Source of the DNA: an uncultured Thiohalocapsa sp.
GTDB lineage: Bacteria; Pseudomonadota; Gammaproteobacteria; Chromatiales; Chromatiaceae
Direction of reading: 5' to 3'
Assembly: GCF_913063425.1 (NCBI RefSeq)
Contig: NZ_CAJXYK010000004.1
Span: 120,370-184,369 of the forward strand
DNA length: 64,000 bases
The notes below the pieces were generated by a model. It searched no databases and had not been told where the DNA came from. It was given only the letters and a program-made list of their open reading frames with translations. A program made the translations under genes and the position numbers. This document shows, piece by piece, positions 39,243-52,194 of the stretch (position 1 is its first letter; every line of letters starts with the position of its first letter).

Positions 39243-42026
39243 ATGACCAAACGCCCATGTCTCGCGCTGCGCCGTGCATTTCGTCTGCCGATACTGCTGT
39301 GTGCCCTCGCGGCTCCGCCGCTGTGGGCCGACGATGCCCAGCTCGGCAAGGCGCAGGCGTTTTTCGATGAGGGTAACTACAGCGCCGCCGAGATCGAGCT
39401 CAAGAACCTGCTCCAGGCGGACCCCAACCAGGTCGAGGCCCGCGTCCTGCTCGGTCAGGTCTATCTGCGCGGCGGCAATGGTGCCGCGGCCGAAAAGGAG
39501 CTGCGCCGCGCGCTCGACATCGGCGCGGACCTGGCGGCGCTGCGCTTCGACCTGATCGAGGCGAAGCTGCAGCAGCAGCGCTTCGCCGAGGTGCTGGAGT
39601 CCCTCGACGTGGACGCGCTGCCGGCGGATGCCCGCGCTCGGGCGCTGGCGTTGCGGGGGCGTGCGCACCTCGGGCTCGAGGAGATCGATGCGGCCAAGCA
39701 GGCCTTCGCGGACGCGGTGGCGCTGGACCCGGGCGACCGCGAGGCGGGCGCGGGCCTGGTGCAGCTGGCCCTGCTCGACGGCGACATCGACACCGCCGAC
39801 GCCACCTCCGCCCGCCTGCTGGAGCAGTACCCGAGCGAGCCGGACGTCATGCTGCTGCGCGCCGAGGTGGAGCGCCGCGCCGAGCGGCCCGAGGCCGCCG
39901 TCGCGTTGTTCGGCGAGGTGCTGGCGCTGGAGCCCGAGAACCTGCGCGCGCTGCTGGGCCGCGCCACCACCCAGGTCAGCCTGCAGCGCTTCGAGGAGGC
40001 CCGGGCAGACCTGGAGCGCGTGGACGCCATCCAGCCGAATATCGTCGTCGCGAGCTACCTGCGCGGCGTCATGGCCTTCTACGAGCGGGACTGGGCTCAG
40101 GCCGGCGAGCATCTGCAGCTGGTGCTGAGCGCCCAGCCCGCGCACGTGCAGAGCCAGTTGCTGATGGGCATCGTGAGCTACGCCCGCAATGACCTGCAGC
40201 TCGCAGAGGAGTATCTGTCCCGCATCAATGCGGCGATGCCGGGCAATCTTCAGGCGGCGAAGGTGCTGGCTGCCACCCGCCTCAAGCTGCGTGAGCCGGA
40301 TCGCGCCGCGGAGGTGCTGGAGCCCATCGCCGGCGACAGCGACCCGCAGGTCATGGCACTGCTGGGCAGTGCCTACATGCTGGCGGGCGATCAGGAGCAG
40401 GGTCAGGCGTGGCTGAGCCGGGCCGTCGAGACGGCGCCCGACGTGGCCGCGCTGCGCACGCAGCTGGCACTGACGCTCATCGCCGGCGGCGACATGGGCG
40501 GCGCCATCGATGAGCTGGAAAGCGCCGTGGATCTCGGACAGGAGGTGCTGCAGGCGGATGTGCTGCTGGTGCTCGCCAAGCTCAAGGAGCAGCGCTATGA
40601 CGACGCCATTGCCGCCAGCGAGGCGCTCGAAGCGCGCCGCCCGGAGAGTCCGGTGGCGTTCAATCTCACTGGCCTCGCGCTGCTCGCCCAGGGCAAGCTG
40701 GACGCCGCCCGCGGCAGGTTCGAGAAGGCGCTGGAGCTGGATCCCGAGTTCTCGACGGCACTGATCAATCTGGCCCGGGTCGAGGTGGCAAGCGAAGACC
40801 TGGATGCCGCCGAAGGCCAGTACCGCCGTGCCCTGGAAGGCGACCCCAAGAACCTCGCCGCACTGCTGGGCATGGCCGCCATCGCCGAGCTGCGCGGCGA
40901 CGACGCCGGTATCCTGGAGTGGCTCAACAAGGCCCAGGACGCCAACCCCACGGCCGCCCAGCCGGGGCTGCTGATGAGCCGTTACTACATCGACCGGCAG
41001 GAGTATCTGAAGGCGCTCACGGCCGCCAGCGACCTCGCCGCGCGCTTCCCGGACAATGCGGACGCGCTGGAGATGCTGGGCCGTGCGCAGACCCTGGCGG
41101 ACGAGCCGGCGAGCGCCATCCGCACCTTCGATCAGATCCTGGAGCAGCGCCCCGATGACCCGCGCATTCACTATCTCAAGGGCGGTGCCGAGTGGAAGAG
41201 CGAGGCCCTGGATGCCGCCCGCGGCTCCTTCGAGCGGGCGGTGGCGCTGAAGCCCGACTTTGTGGACGCCCGCGTGGCGCTGGCCTCGGTGCTGGTGGCG
41301 GCCGAAGACTACGCCGCCGCCGAGACCGTGGCCCGGGAGCTGCAGCGGGACTATCCCGACCAGGCCCTGGGCTACCGTATCGAGGGCACGGTGCAGACGG
41401 CCGCGCGCAAGCACGGTGCCGCCATCGAGCCGCTGCGCAAGGCGCTGGATCTGGCACCGTCCGCCGCGCTGGCGCGCCAGCTCGCCGAGGCCTATACCCG
41501 CGCTCAGCGCACCGACGAGGCCATTGCGCTGCTGGAGGACTGGGCCCGGCAGCAGCCGCAGGACCTGGGCAGCCAGGCCATGCTGGCGATGCTCATGCAC
41601 GGGGAGGGCATGGAAGACCGGGCGCTGCCCATCTACGAGCGGCTCTATGCTGCGGGGCAGAACAATATTCTGATCCTCAACAACCTCGCCTGGATCCTGC
41701 ACGAGCGCGGCGACCAGCGCGCGCTGGAGATCGCGGGCAAGGCCTATGAGCTGGACCCGAACCGCCCGGAGGTGGCCGACACCTACGGCTGGATCCTGTT
41801 CAACACGGGTGAGCGCGACAAGGGCCTGAGCATCCTGCAGCAGGCGCACCTGGCCTATCCGACGCAGACGGAGATCGCCTATCACACCGCCGTCGCCCTG
41901 AGCGATGTGGGCCGCGGCAGCGAGGCCCTGCCCATCCTGCGTCGGCTGCTGCGCGAGCACCCCAACTCCGATCAGGCGGACGACGCCCAGGCGCTGCTGG
42001 ACAAGCTGGGCGGCGGGGCCGGCTGA
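39243..42026 (+). CDS. prsT: PEP-CTERM system TPR-repeat protein PrsT
   Basis: Signal peptide; repeated TPR units over about 900 aa; RBS GGAGG before ATG at 39243. Confidence 0.88.
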   Translation: MTKRPCLALRRAFRLPILLCALAAPPLWADDAQLGKAQAFFDEGNYSAAEIELKNLLQADPNQVEARVLLGQVYLRGGNGAAAEKELRRALDIGADLAALRFDLIEAKLQQQRFAEVLESLDVDALPADARARALALRGRAHLGLEEIDAAKQAFADAVALDPGDREAGAGLVQLALLDGDIDTADATSARLLEQYPSEPDVMLLRAEVERRAERPEAAVALFGEVLALEPENLRALLGRATTQVSLQRFEEARADLERVDAIQPNIVVASYLRGVMAFYERDWAQAGEHLQLVLSAQPAHVQSQLLMGIVSYARNDLQLAEEYLSRINAAMPGNLQAAKVLAATRLKLREPDRAAEVLEPIAGDSDPQVMALLGSAYMLAGDQEQGQAWLSRAVETAPDVAALRTQLALTLIAGGDMGGAIDELESAVDLGQEVLQADVLLVLAKLKEQRYDDAIAASEALEARRPESPVAFNLTGLALLAQGKLDAARGRFEKALELDPEFSTALINLARVEVASEDLDAAEGQYRRALEGDPKNLAALLGMAAIAELRGDDAGILEWLNKAQDANPTAAQPGLLMSRYYIDRQEYLKALTAASDLAARFPDNADALEMLGRAQTLADEPASAIRTFDQILEQRPDDPRIHYLKGGAEWKSEALDAARGSFERAVALKPDFVDARVALASVLVAAEDYAAAETVARELQRDYPDQALGYRIEGTVQTAARKHGAAIEPLRKALDLAPSAALARQLAEAYTRAQRTDEAIALLEDWARQQPQDLGSQAMLAMLMHGEGMEDRALPIYERLYAAGQNNILILNNLAWILHERGDQRALEIAGKAYELDPNRPEVADTYGWILFNTGERDKGLSILQQAHLAYPTQTEIAYHTAVALSDVGRGSEALPILRRLLREHPNSDQADDAQALLDKLGGGAG

Positions 42027-42090
42027 GGCGCCGGCCGGACCAGCGGTGCGCGGCGGCCGGCGCGGCTCCGGGCAGCGCGCCGCCGCCGGA

Positions 42091-43440
42091 CTACTCGCCG
42101 GCCGCCGCCGCCAGTGCGAGCCGGGCCACACCCGCCGCGGCTTCCTGCTCCGCGGCGGTTACCACCTCGATGCCGAGGAGCCGCCGCCGCATGGCGGTCC
42201 AGACGAAGTTGGCGGCGCCGCCGCCGATGCTGAGCACCCGCCGCGGCGCGGGCGCGCCGAGCCGGGTGAGCAGCCGGTAGCCGTCGCGCTCGATGCGGGC
42301 GATGCCCTCCAGCAGGCCGTGCAGGAAGCGGGCGTCATCGTCCGGACGCGGTGTGAGCCTTGGCGCCATGTGCGGGTCCTGCACCGGGAAGCGCTCACCC
42401 GGCCCCGGCAGCGGATAGTAGTCGAGTCCGCTGTCACGGCCCGGGTCGATGCGGGTGCTGAGCCGCGCCAGCGCCGCGTCGTCGAAGTGGGCGCGCAGCG
42501 CCGCACCACCGCTGTTGGACGCCCCGCCCACCAGCCAGCCGTCCCGCAGGCGGTGGCTGTAGACGCCGTATGCCGGCGCGGTCACCGGCCGCTCGGCGAG
42601 GATCTTCAGCACCAGCGTACTGCCGAGGCTGGTCACCGCATCGCCCACCGCGTCGGCGCCGGTGGCGAGTACGGCGGCGGTGCTGTCGGTGGTGCCTGCG
42701 CAGAGACGGGTGTCCGTGGGCAGCCCCGTCTCGGCGGCGGCCGCGGCTGCAATCCTGCCCAGCACCGTGCCCGGGGCGTGCACCCGCGGTAAGGTCCCGA
42801 CCGGCAGCAGCGCCGAGAGCCAATCCGGCCAACGCTCGGCCACCGGGTCGAAGCCGAGCTTCAGCGCGTTGTTCCAGTCACTGTCGCCGAAGCGCCCGAG
42901 CAGCCGCCCCAGCAGCCAGTCCGCCTGATGCAGGATGCGTACAGCGCCCCCGTCGGCGCCCTGGCCGGCGCTCGGATCGGTATGCGTCGCGCCCAGCAGG
43001 TGCAAGGCCTTGGCCAGGCTGGCCCCTGCGCCGAGGGCCGGTGCATCGGGCGGTGCCACTGCGGCCACCGTTGCCGCGGCCTGGACCGCGCTGCGGTCGT
43101 TGTACATGAGCGCAGGGCCCAGTGGACGCCCGCCGCCGTCGGCGATGAGCACGCTGGCGGAGGTGGCGTCCAGGCACAGCGCTGTGCGGCGGCCATCCAG
43201 GTCCAGCGCCCGGGTGAGGCGCCGCAGCACCGCCACCAGGGCCGCCCACCAAAGCTCAGGCGCCTGCCGCACGCCGCCGGCGGCGCTGTGCTGCGGTGGC
43301 GGCAGCGGCTCGGTGGCTGTCCCCAGACGGTTGCCGGCGGCGTCCAACGCCAGCGCGCGCACGCCGCTGGTGCCCACATCCACGCCGATGCCGACGCCCA
43401 TTCCGTTGCGGGGCTCGCCGCCGGCGGGGCCGATGCCCAT
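42091..43440 (-). CDS. FGGY-family carbohydrate kinase
   Basis: GVDVGTSGVRALALDAAGN, LCLDATSASVLIAD, CAGTTDSTAAVLATGADAVGDAVTSLGSTLVLK, SIGGGAANFVWTAM. Start codon uncertain. Confidence 0.85.
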   Translation of the reverse strand: MGIGPAGGEPRNGMGVGIGVDVGTSGVRALALDAAGNRLGTATEPLPPPQHSAAGGVRQAPELWWAALVAVLRRLTRALDLDGRRTALCLDATSASVLIADGGGRPLGPALMYNDRSAVQAAATVAAVAPPDAPALGAGASLAKALHLLGATHTDPSAGQGADGGAVRILHQADWLLGRLLGRFGDSDWNNALKLGFDPVAERWPDWLSALLPVGTLPRVHAPGTVLGRIAAAAAAETGLPTDTRLCAGTTDSTAAVLATGADAVGDAVTSLGSTLVLKILAERPVTAPAYGVYSHRLRDGWLVGGASNSGGAALRAHFDDAALARLSTRIDPGRDSGLDYYPLPGPGERFPVQDPHMAPRLTPRPDDDARFLHGLLEGIARIERDGYRLLTRLGAPAPRRVLSIGGGAANFVWTAMRRRLLGIEVVTAAEQEAAAGVARLALAAAAGE

Positions 43441-43454
43441 GGCCCAGGCGGCGC

Positions 43455-43844
43455 TCACGGCAGCTGTACGGGCGCCGCCGCCTGCCACCCCGGTGCACGG
43501 TGCTCCGCCACCACTTTGGTGTAGATGCCGCCGCGGACATTGAAGTCCGCCGTCAGGCGCATGAAGCGCGGCTGGGTCGCCGCCACCAGGTCGCCCAGGA
43601 TGCGGTTGGTCATGGCCTCGTGGAAGCCGCCCTCGTCGCGGAAGGACCAGACGTAGAGCTTCAGGCTCTTCAGCTCCACGCACTTGGCTTCGGGAATGTA
43701 CTCGATGGTGAGCTCTGCGAAGTCTGGCTGGCCGGTCTTGGGGCACAGACAGGTGAACTCCGGGACGCGGATGCGGATGACATAGTCGCGGCCGGGCTCG
43801 GGGTTGTCGAAGGTTTCGAGGGTTTTGGTGGGTTGGGACGGCAT
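43455..43844 (-). CDS. queF: NADPH-dependent 7-cyano-7-deazaguanine reductase, type I
   Basis: [60 protein letters not shown]. Confidence 0.95.
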   Translation of the reverse strand: MPSQPTKTLETFDNPEPGRDYVIRIRVPEFTCLCPKTGQPDFAELTIEYIPEAKCVELKSLKLYVWSFRDEGGFHEAMTNRILGDLVAATQPRFMRLTADFNVRGGIYTKVVAEHRAPGWQAAAPVQLP

Positions 43845-43906
43845 CGGCGGTCGAGCTCTGGCGGTGGCGGAGATCTGCAAAGAGGTTCTTGAAGAGGTGC
43901 GGAGTC

Positions 43907-43982
43907 CGGAGTACGAAATACGGGCAGGGACTCGCCGGCCCCGGCCGCCTCCATACTCCGTACGCCTTCACTTCGTACTCCG
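43907..43982. repeat. GTAC-type inverted repeat, same family as 17386-17580
   Basis: CGGAGTACGAA (43907-43917) and TTCGTACTCCG (43972-43982), perfect 11-bp arms. Confidence 0.8.
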
Positions 43983-44063
43983 ACAAACCCCGCAGTCTAC
44001 CAGCGCCGCGGCATCGGTCGGCGGACGCTTGTGGGGGCCACCCCCGTTCAGTATCTTTCCGCG

Positions 44064-47000
44064 ATGCGGCTGGAAAAGATCAAGCTGACGGGCTTCAAGT
44101 CCTTTGTCGATGCGACGACGGTGCAGTTTCCGAGCAACCTCGTCGGCGTCGTCGGCCCCAACGGCTGCGGCAAGTCCAATGTCATCGACGCCGTGCGCTG
44201 GGTCATGGGCGAGAGCTCCGCGAAGATGCTGCGCGGCGAGTCCATGGCGGACGTCATCTTCAACGGCAGCACCAGCCGCAAGCCCGTGGGTGTCGCCGGC
44301 ATCGAGCTGACCTTCGACAACAGCGCCGGGCGCGCCGGTGGCGAATTCGCCCGCTTCAATCAGATCGCCGTGAAGCGCCAGGTGTCCCGCGACGGCCAGT
44401 CCACCTATTTCATGAACGGTGCCCGCTGCCGCCGCCGCGACATCCAGGACCTGTTCCTGGGCACGGGCCTGGGGCCGCGCAGCTACGCCATCATCGAGCA
44501 GGGCATGATCTCGCGCTTCATCGAGGCCAAGCCCGATGAGCTGCGGCTGTTCATCGAAGAGGCCGCCGGCATCTCCAAGTACAAGGAGCGCCGCCGCGAG
44601 ACCGAGAACCGCATCCGCCACACCCGCGAGAACCTGGACCGCCTCAACGATCTGCGCGACGAGGTGGGCAAGCAGCTGAAACACCTGGAGCGCCAGGCGG
44701 AGACCGCCGAGAAGTACCGCCGGCTCAAAGAGGAGGAGCACGGCCTGGAGGATCAGCTCATCGCGCTGCGCTGGCGGGAGCTGGATGCGGATCTCAGCGG
44801 GCGCGAGCGCGCCCTGGCGGAGCTGGAGGTGGAGCTTGAGCGCCGGCGAGCGGAGCAGCGCCGGCTGGAGGCGCAGATCGAGGCGGACCGCGACGCCCAC
44901 ACCGAGGCCTCCGATGCCTTCAACGCCGTGCAGGGCCGCTGGTACGCCGTGGGCGCGGAGATCGCACGGCTGGAGCAGGCCATCCGCTTTGCCGAAGAAA
45001 ACCGCACCCGCCAGGAAGGCGAGCTTACGCGGGTACGCGAGGAGCTGGCCGCCGCCGAGGGCCATCGCGAGCGCGACGACGCGCGCATCGCGGAGCTGAA
45101 TGCGGAGCAGGCGCACGACGAGCCGGCGCTCGCGGAGGTCGGCGAGCGCCTCGGCGCCGCGGGCGAGGCGCTCGCCGAGGCCGAGTCACAGCTCGACGCC
45201 TGGCAGGCGGCCTGGGATGCGCTGCAGGAGGGGCCCGGCGGGCCGACCGAGCGCGCCCAGACCGAGCGTGGCCGCATCAACGACCTGGAGCAGCGCATCA
45301 CCCGCGCCGAGCAACGCGCCGCGCGCATCGCCGACGACCGGGAGAAGCTCGACACCACGGAGCTCGCGGCCAAGCTTGAGCAGCTGGAGGCGCGCTCCGC
45401 GGCGCTGGACGAGCAGATCGCCGCCGCCGCCGACGACCAGGCCCGGAGCGTCGAGGCCCTGCGCCGGCTGGAGGAGGAGCGCAGCGCCGTCGCCGGCCGG
45501 CTCGATGCCGCCCGCACGGAGCTGCAGACCTGCCGCGGCCGGCAGGCGTCGCTGGAGGCCCTGCAGGATGCCGCACTGGAGCAGGGCGACGATGCCGTCG
45601 GTGTCTGGATCGAGACCCAGGGCCTCGGCGACGTGCCGCGGCTGGTGGACAGCATCGAGGTGGATGCGGGCTGGGAGCCGGCCGTGGAGTCCGTGCTCGA
45701 CGACCTGCTGGCGGCGCTCTGCGTGGCGGATCTCGACGCCCATGGCACGCAGCTCGACTGCGGCCCCCTAGGCCTGCTGGGACCCGGCCTGAAGAGCGAC
45801 CCGGACCAGGCGTCGCCGGCCCCGGACAGCCTCGCGGCGCGGGTGCGCTGCCCCTGGCCGCTGCACGGGCTGCTGCACGGCATCCGCACCACCAACACCC
45901 TGGGCGAGGCACTGTCGCGGCGGGCCGAGCTCGCCCCCGGCGAGCGCATCGTCACCCGCGACGGCGCCCAGGTGGGGCGCGACTGGCTGACCCGCCCCGG
46001 CGACGGCCCCAAGGTTGCCGGCACCCTGGCCCGGGCCGAGGCGCTGCGCGCCCTGCAGGCGGAAAGCGAAGAGCTGGACGGCGTCATCGAAGCGCTGGTG
46101 GAGCAGCACGACGGCCTCGCCGAGCGCCGCCAGACCCTGGAGCAGGCCCGCGACGATGCGCTGGACAGCGTGAGCCGCCTGAGCCGGGACCGGGCCGCCC
46201 TGGATGCCGAACTCGGCGCCGGGCGCTCGCGACTGGAGCACATGCGCGAGCGTCATGCCGCGCTGGACGACGAGCTGCGCGAGCTCACCGAGGCCCGCGC
46301 GGAGGCCGCCGAGGACATTGAGGCCGCCCGCGAGCGCCTGCACCAGGCCCTGGAAGAGACCGAGCGCCTGAGCGCCGAGCGTGAGGCCCTGGGCGCCCGG
46401 CGCGATGCCCTGCGCGCACGGGTCGCCGAGGCCAGGGCCGCCGAGACCGCGCTGCGCGACCAGCGTCAGCGCCTGGAGGTGGCGATTCAGACCCGGCGGG
46501 CGTCGCTTGACGCACTGACGGCCCAGCTCGCCCGCGCCGGCGAGCAGCTGATCACCCTCACCAGCCGCCGCGACGAGCTGCTTGCAGCCCTGAGCGAGGC
46601 GGCCGAGCCCGTCGCCGAGCAGCGCGAGCAGCTGGAGGCCCAGCTGGAGGCGCGCATCGCGGTGGAGGACGAGCTGGGCGAGGCCCGTGCGCGCATGGAG
46701 GCGCTGGATCAATCCGTGCGGGAGGCCGAGCAGCGCCGGCAGACGCTGGAGCAAGGCATCGCGTCCGTCCAGCAGGAGCTGGATGCCAAGCGCCTGGAGC
46801 GCCAGGAGCGGCTGGTGCGCCGGCGCACCCTCGAAGAGCAGCTGGCCGAGCGCGGCAGGGTGATGGCCGACATCATCGCCGCCCTCGACGCCGCCGCCAC
46901 CAGCGAGGCGCACGAAGCGGCCCTGGCGCAGGTCAAGGGCCGCGTCGAGCGGCTCGGCAACATCAACCTCGCCGCCATCGACGAGTTCCGCGAGCAGTCC

Positions 47001-47570
47001 GAGCGCATGCGCTATCTGGACGAGCAGCACGCGGACATCAGCGAGTCACTGGAGACGCTGGAGGCGGCCATCCGCAAGATCGACCGCGAGACCCGGGCGC
47101 GCTTTCAGGACACCTTCGAGCGCGTCAACCAGGGCCTTCAGCAGCTCTTCCCGCGGGTGTTCGGCGGCGGTCACGCCTACCTGGAGCTCACCGGCGACGA
47201 CCTGCTGGACACCGGCGTGGCCATCATGGCGCGCCCGCCGGGCAAGCGGAACGCGAGCATTCACCTGCTCTCCGGCGGCGAGAAGGCGCTGACGGCGGTG
47301 GCCCTGGTGTTCGCCATCTTCCAGCTCAACCCGGCGCCCTTCTGCATGCTGGACGAGGTGGACGCGCCGCTGGACGACGCCAATGTCGGGCGCTTCTGCG
47401 AGCTGGTACGCTCCCTCTCGAACCAGGTGCAGTTCATCTTCATCACCCACAACAAGGTGACCATGGAGATCGCCGACCACCTCATCGGCGTCACCATGCA
47501 CGAGCCCGGGGTGTCGCGACTGGTGGCCGTGGACGTGGACGAGGCCGCGCGCCTGGCCGCGGTGTCCTGA
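44064..47570 (+). CDS. smc: Chromosome segregation protein SMC
   Basis: MRLEKIKLTGFKSFVDATTV, GPNGCGKSNVIDAVRWVMGESSAKMLRG, LLSGGEKALTAVALVFAIF, LDEVDAPLDDANV. Confidence 0.97.
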   Translation: MRLEKIKLTGFKSFVDATTVQFPSNLVGVVGPNGCGKSNVIDAVRWVMGESSAKMLRGESMADVIFNGSTSRKPVGVAGIELTFDNSAGRAGGEFARFNQIAVKRQVSRDGQSTYFMNGARCRRRDIQDLFLGTGLGPRSYAIIEQGMISRFIEAKPDELRLFIEEAAGISKYKERRRETENRIRHTRENLDRLNDLRDEVGKQLKHLERQAETAEKYRRLKEEEHGLEDQLIALRWRELDADLSGRERALAELEVELERRRAEQRRLEAQIEADRDAHTEASDAFNAVQGRWYAVGAEIARLEQAIRFAEENRTRQEGELTRVREELAAAEGHRERDDARIAELNAEQAHDEPALAEVGERLGAAGEALAEAESQLDAWQAAWDALQEGPGGPTERAQTERGRINDLEQRITRAEQRAARIADDREKLDTTELAAKLEQLEARSAALDEQIAAAADDQARSVEALRRLEEERSAVAGRLDAARTELQTCRGRQASLEALQDAALEQGDDAVGVWIETQGLGDVPRLVDSIEVDAGWEPAVESVLDDLLAALCVADLDAHGTQLDCGPLGLLGPGLKSDPDQASPAPDSLAARVRCPWPLHGLLHGIRTTNTLGEALSRRAELAPGERIVTRDGAQVGRDWLTRPGDGPKVAGTLARAEALRALQAESEELDGVIEALVEQHDGLAERRQTLEQARDDALDSVSRLSRDRAALDAELGAGRSRLEHMRERHAALDDELRELTEARAEAAEDIEAARERLHQALEETERLSAEREALGARRDALRARVAEARAAETALRDQRQRLEVAIQTRRASLDALTAQLARAGEQLITLTSRRDELLAALSEAAEPVAEQREQLEAQLEARIAVEDELGEARARMEALDQSVREAEQRRQTLEQGIASVQQELDAKRLERQERLVRRRTLEEQLAERGRVMADIIAALDAAATSEAHEAALAQVKGRVERLGNINLAAIDEFREQSERMRYLDEQHADISESLETLEAAIRKIDRETRARFQDTFERVNQGLQQLFPRVFGGGHAYLELTGDDLLDTGVAIMARPPGKRNASIHLLSGGEKALTAVALVFAIFQLNPAPFCMLDEVDAPLDDANVGRFCELVRSLSNQVQFIFITHNKVTMEIADHLIGVTMHEPGVSRLVAVDVDEAARLAAVS

Positions 47571-47633
47571 AGCCGCGCCGCTGCCGCGCATCCCGGTCCG
47601 CAGTGCCGGCACCTGCGGCCCGGCTGGCCCGAA

Positions 47634-47649
47634 TCCGCCGGCCGGCGGA
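47634..47649. other. Perfect 16-bp palindrome TCCGCCGGCCGGCGGA in the smc-zipA intergenic region
   Basis: Self-reverse-complementary 16-mer read directly. Confidence 0.6.
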
Positions 47650-47743
47650 CACCGACCGGCGGCGGGTGCGCTGCTATACTGCCGCCGCCGATGCGCAGCC
47701 GCGCATCCACACATAAGCGAGCATGAGAGGGGGCGAGCACCGA

Positions 47744-50790
<3,047 letters not shown>

Positions 50791-50982
50791 GGGCCGCTGT
50801 CCGCGTGGCTGCGTCGGTCGGCGTTTGCCTGCCGTGGCATGGCAGGTGAATAATGCACCGCTCGCCCCGACCCTGACGCCCGGGGCGATAGAGTCGCTCC
50901 GGCCGGTCGGGGCGCCCTTTGGCGCCATGTCCCGACCCGCTCCCGTCAAGCTGTGAAGGCCCGATCCGAACGGAGGAGTCAG

Positions 50983-51261
50983 ATGCCCGAGCTCAGTCAA
51001 GAGCAGCAGATCCTGGTGGCCATGCGCAAGACGCTCGCCGCCATCATCAAGGACGTGACGCCGCCCCCCGGCATGAAGCATCCGCTGTCCGATAACACCA
51101 TCCAGGACGTGCGCCAGTGCCTGGCACTGATCTCCGCCCGGGAGAAGGCGCTGGCGGACGCCGAGGGCCGCGGTGGTGAGCGTCCGTACTATGCGGACGA
51201 GCCGCCGTCCACGACCGTGGTGCCCATCGCCGGGCTCAAGCGCAAGCCCGGCGACGACTGA
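50983..51261 (+). CDS. Conserved hypothetical protein (92 aa)
   Basis: RBS GGAGGAG before ATG; MPELSQEQQILVAMRKTLAAIIKDVTPPPGMKHPLSDNTIQDVRQCLALISAREKALAD. Confidence 0.7.
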   Translation: MPELSQEQQILVAMRKTLAAIIKDVTPPPGMKHPLSDNTIQDVRQCLALISAREKALADAEGRGGERPYYADEPPSTTVVPIAGLKRKPGDD

Positions 51262-51274
51262 GGGCCGCGGGTCC

Positions 51275-52114
51275 ATGTCGCAGGCGCTGCACAGCCATGC
51301 TCAGTCCGCTGGGGCCGCTCGGGCGCGTCCCGCGGCGGCCATCAGCCTGGTGGCGCTGGGGTTGGTGTCGTTGCCGGGGGCTGCCTGGGAGACGGGCATT
51401 GCCCTGCCGGACCCTGATGCCATGCCCCGCTGGGCCTACAGCGGCGAGCAGGGGCCGGAGCATTGGGCGCAGCTGGACTCCGCCTACGACGCCTGCGCCC
51501 GTACCGAGACCCAGTCGCCGGTGGCGCTCACCGAGTCCATGGCGGTGGCGGCGCCCTGCGAGCCGCTGCGTTTTCGCTACCGCAGCAGCCCGCTCTATGT
51601 CACCAACGACGGCCGGGCGTTGCGTCTCGGCTACGACCGCGGCAGCCATCTGCTCATCGAGGGCCTGAGCTACGAGCTGGTGGAGCTGCGCTTCCACGTG
51701 CCCTCGGAGCACGTCATCAACGGCGCGCGTGCGGCGGCGGAAGTCCAGCTCATCCACGCCAACAATCGCGGCGATATCGCCGTCGTGGCGGTGCCGATCA
51801 TCGCGGGGCCACGGGTCAACAGCATGCTGCGGCGGGTGCTGGAGCATGCGCCGATGGTGCCGGGAAAGTCCTACTACGGGCGCAACGTCGGCGTGAACCC
51901 GCTGTTCCTGCTGCCGGGGCGCAAGGACTACTTCGCCTACATGGGCTCACTGACGCGCCCGCCCTGCACCGAGGGCGTGCACTGGTATGTGCTGCGCACG
52001 CCGCTTGAGGTGGCGCAGGCGGATCTCGAGCGCCTGGCGGCGCTGGTGGGGACCAATGCGCGTCCGCTGCAGCAACTCGGCGACCGGCGGGTGACCAAAG
52101 CATGCGGGCCCTGA
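51275..52114 (+). CDS. Alpha-carbonic anhydrase-like protein with degenerate zinc site
   Basis: WAYSGEQGPEHWAQL, TQSPVAL, RFHVPSEHVINGARAAAEVQLIHANN, YMGSLTRPPCTEGVHWYVL; signal peptide. Confidence 0.85.
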   Translation: MSQALHSHAQSAGAARARPAAAISLVALGLVSLPGAAWETGIALPDPDAMPRWAYSGEQGPEHWAQLDSAYDACARTETQSPVALTESMAVAAPCEPLRFRYRSSPLYVTNDGRALRLGYDRGSHLLIEGLSYELVELRFHVPSEHVINGARAAAEVQLIHANNRGDIAVVAVPIIAGPRVNSMLRRVLEHAPMVPGKSYYGRNVGVNPLFLLPGRKDYFAYMGSLTRPPCTEGVHWYVLRTPLEVAQADLERLAALVGTNARPLQQLGDRRVTKACGP

Positions 52115-52194
52115 CGAGGGGGCGGCCTTTCCCGCCGCGACGGCTTTCGGCGCCACCGGCGCGGGCAAACCGCGCCGACACCCAGGCCTGATGC

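Noticed and set aside
37809-42131. 1440-aa minus-strand ORF
   Set aside because: Fully antisense to prsR and prsT; long antisense frames are expected in high-GC coding DNA, and the translation shows no domain signature.
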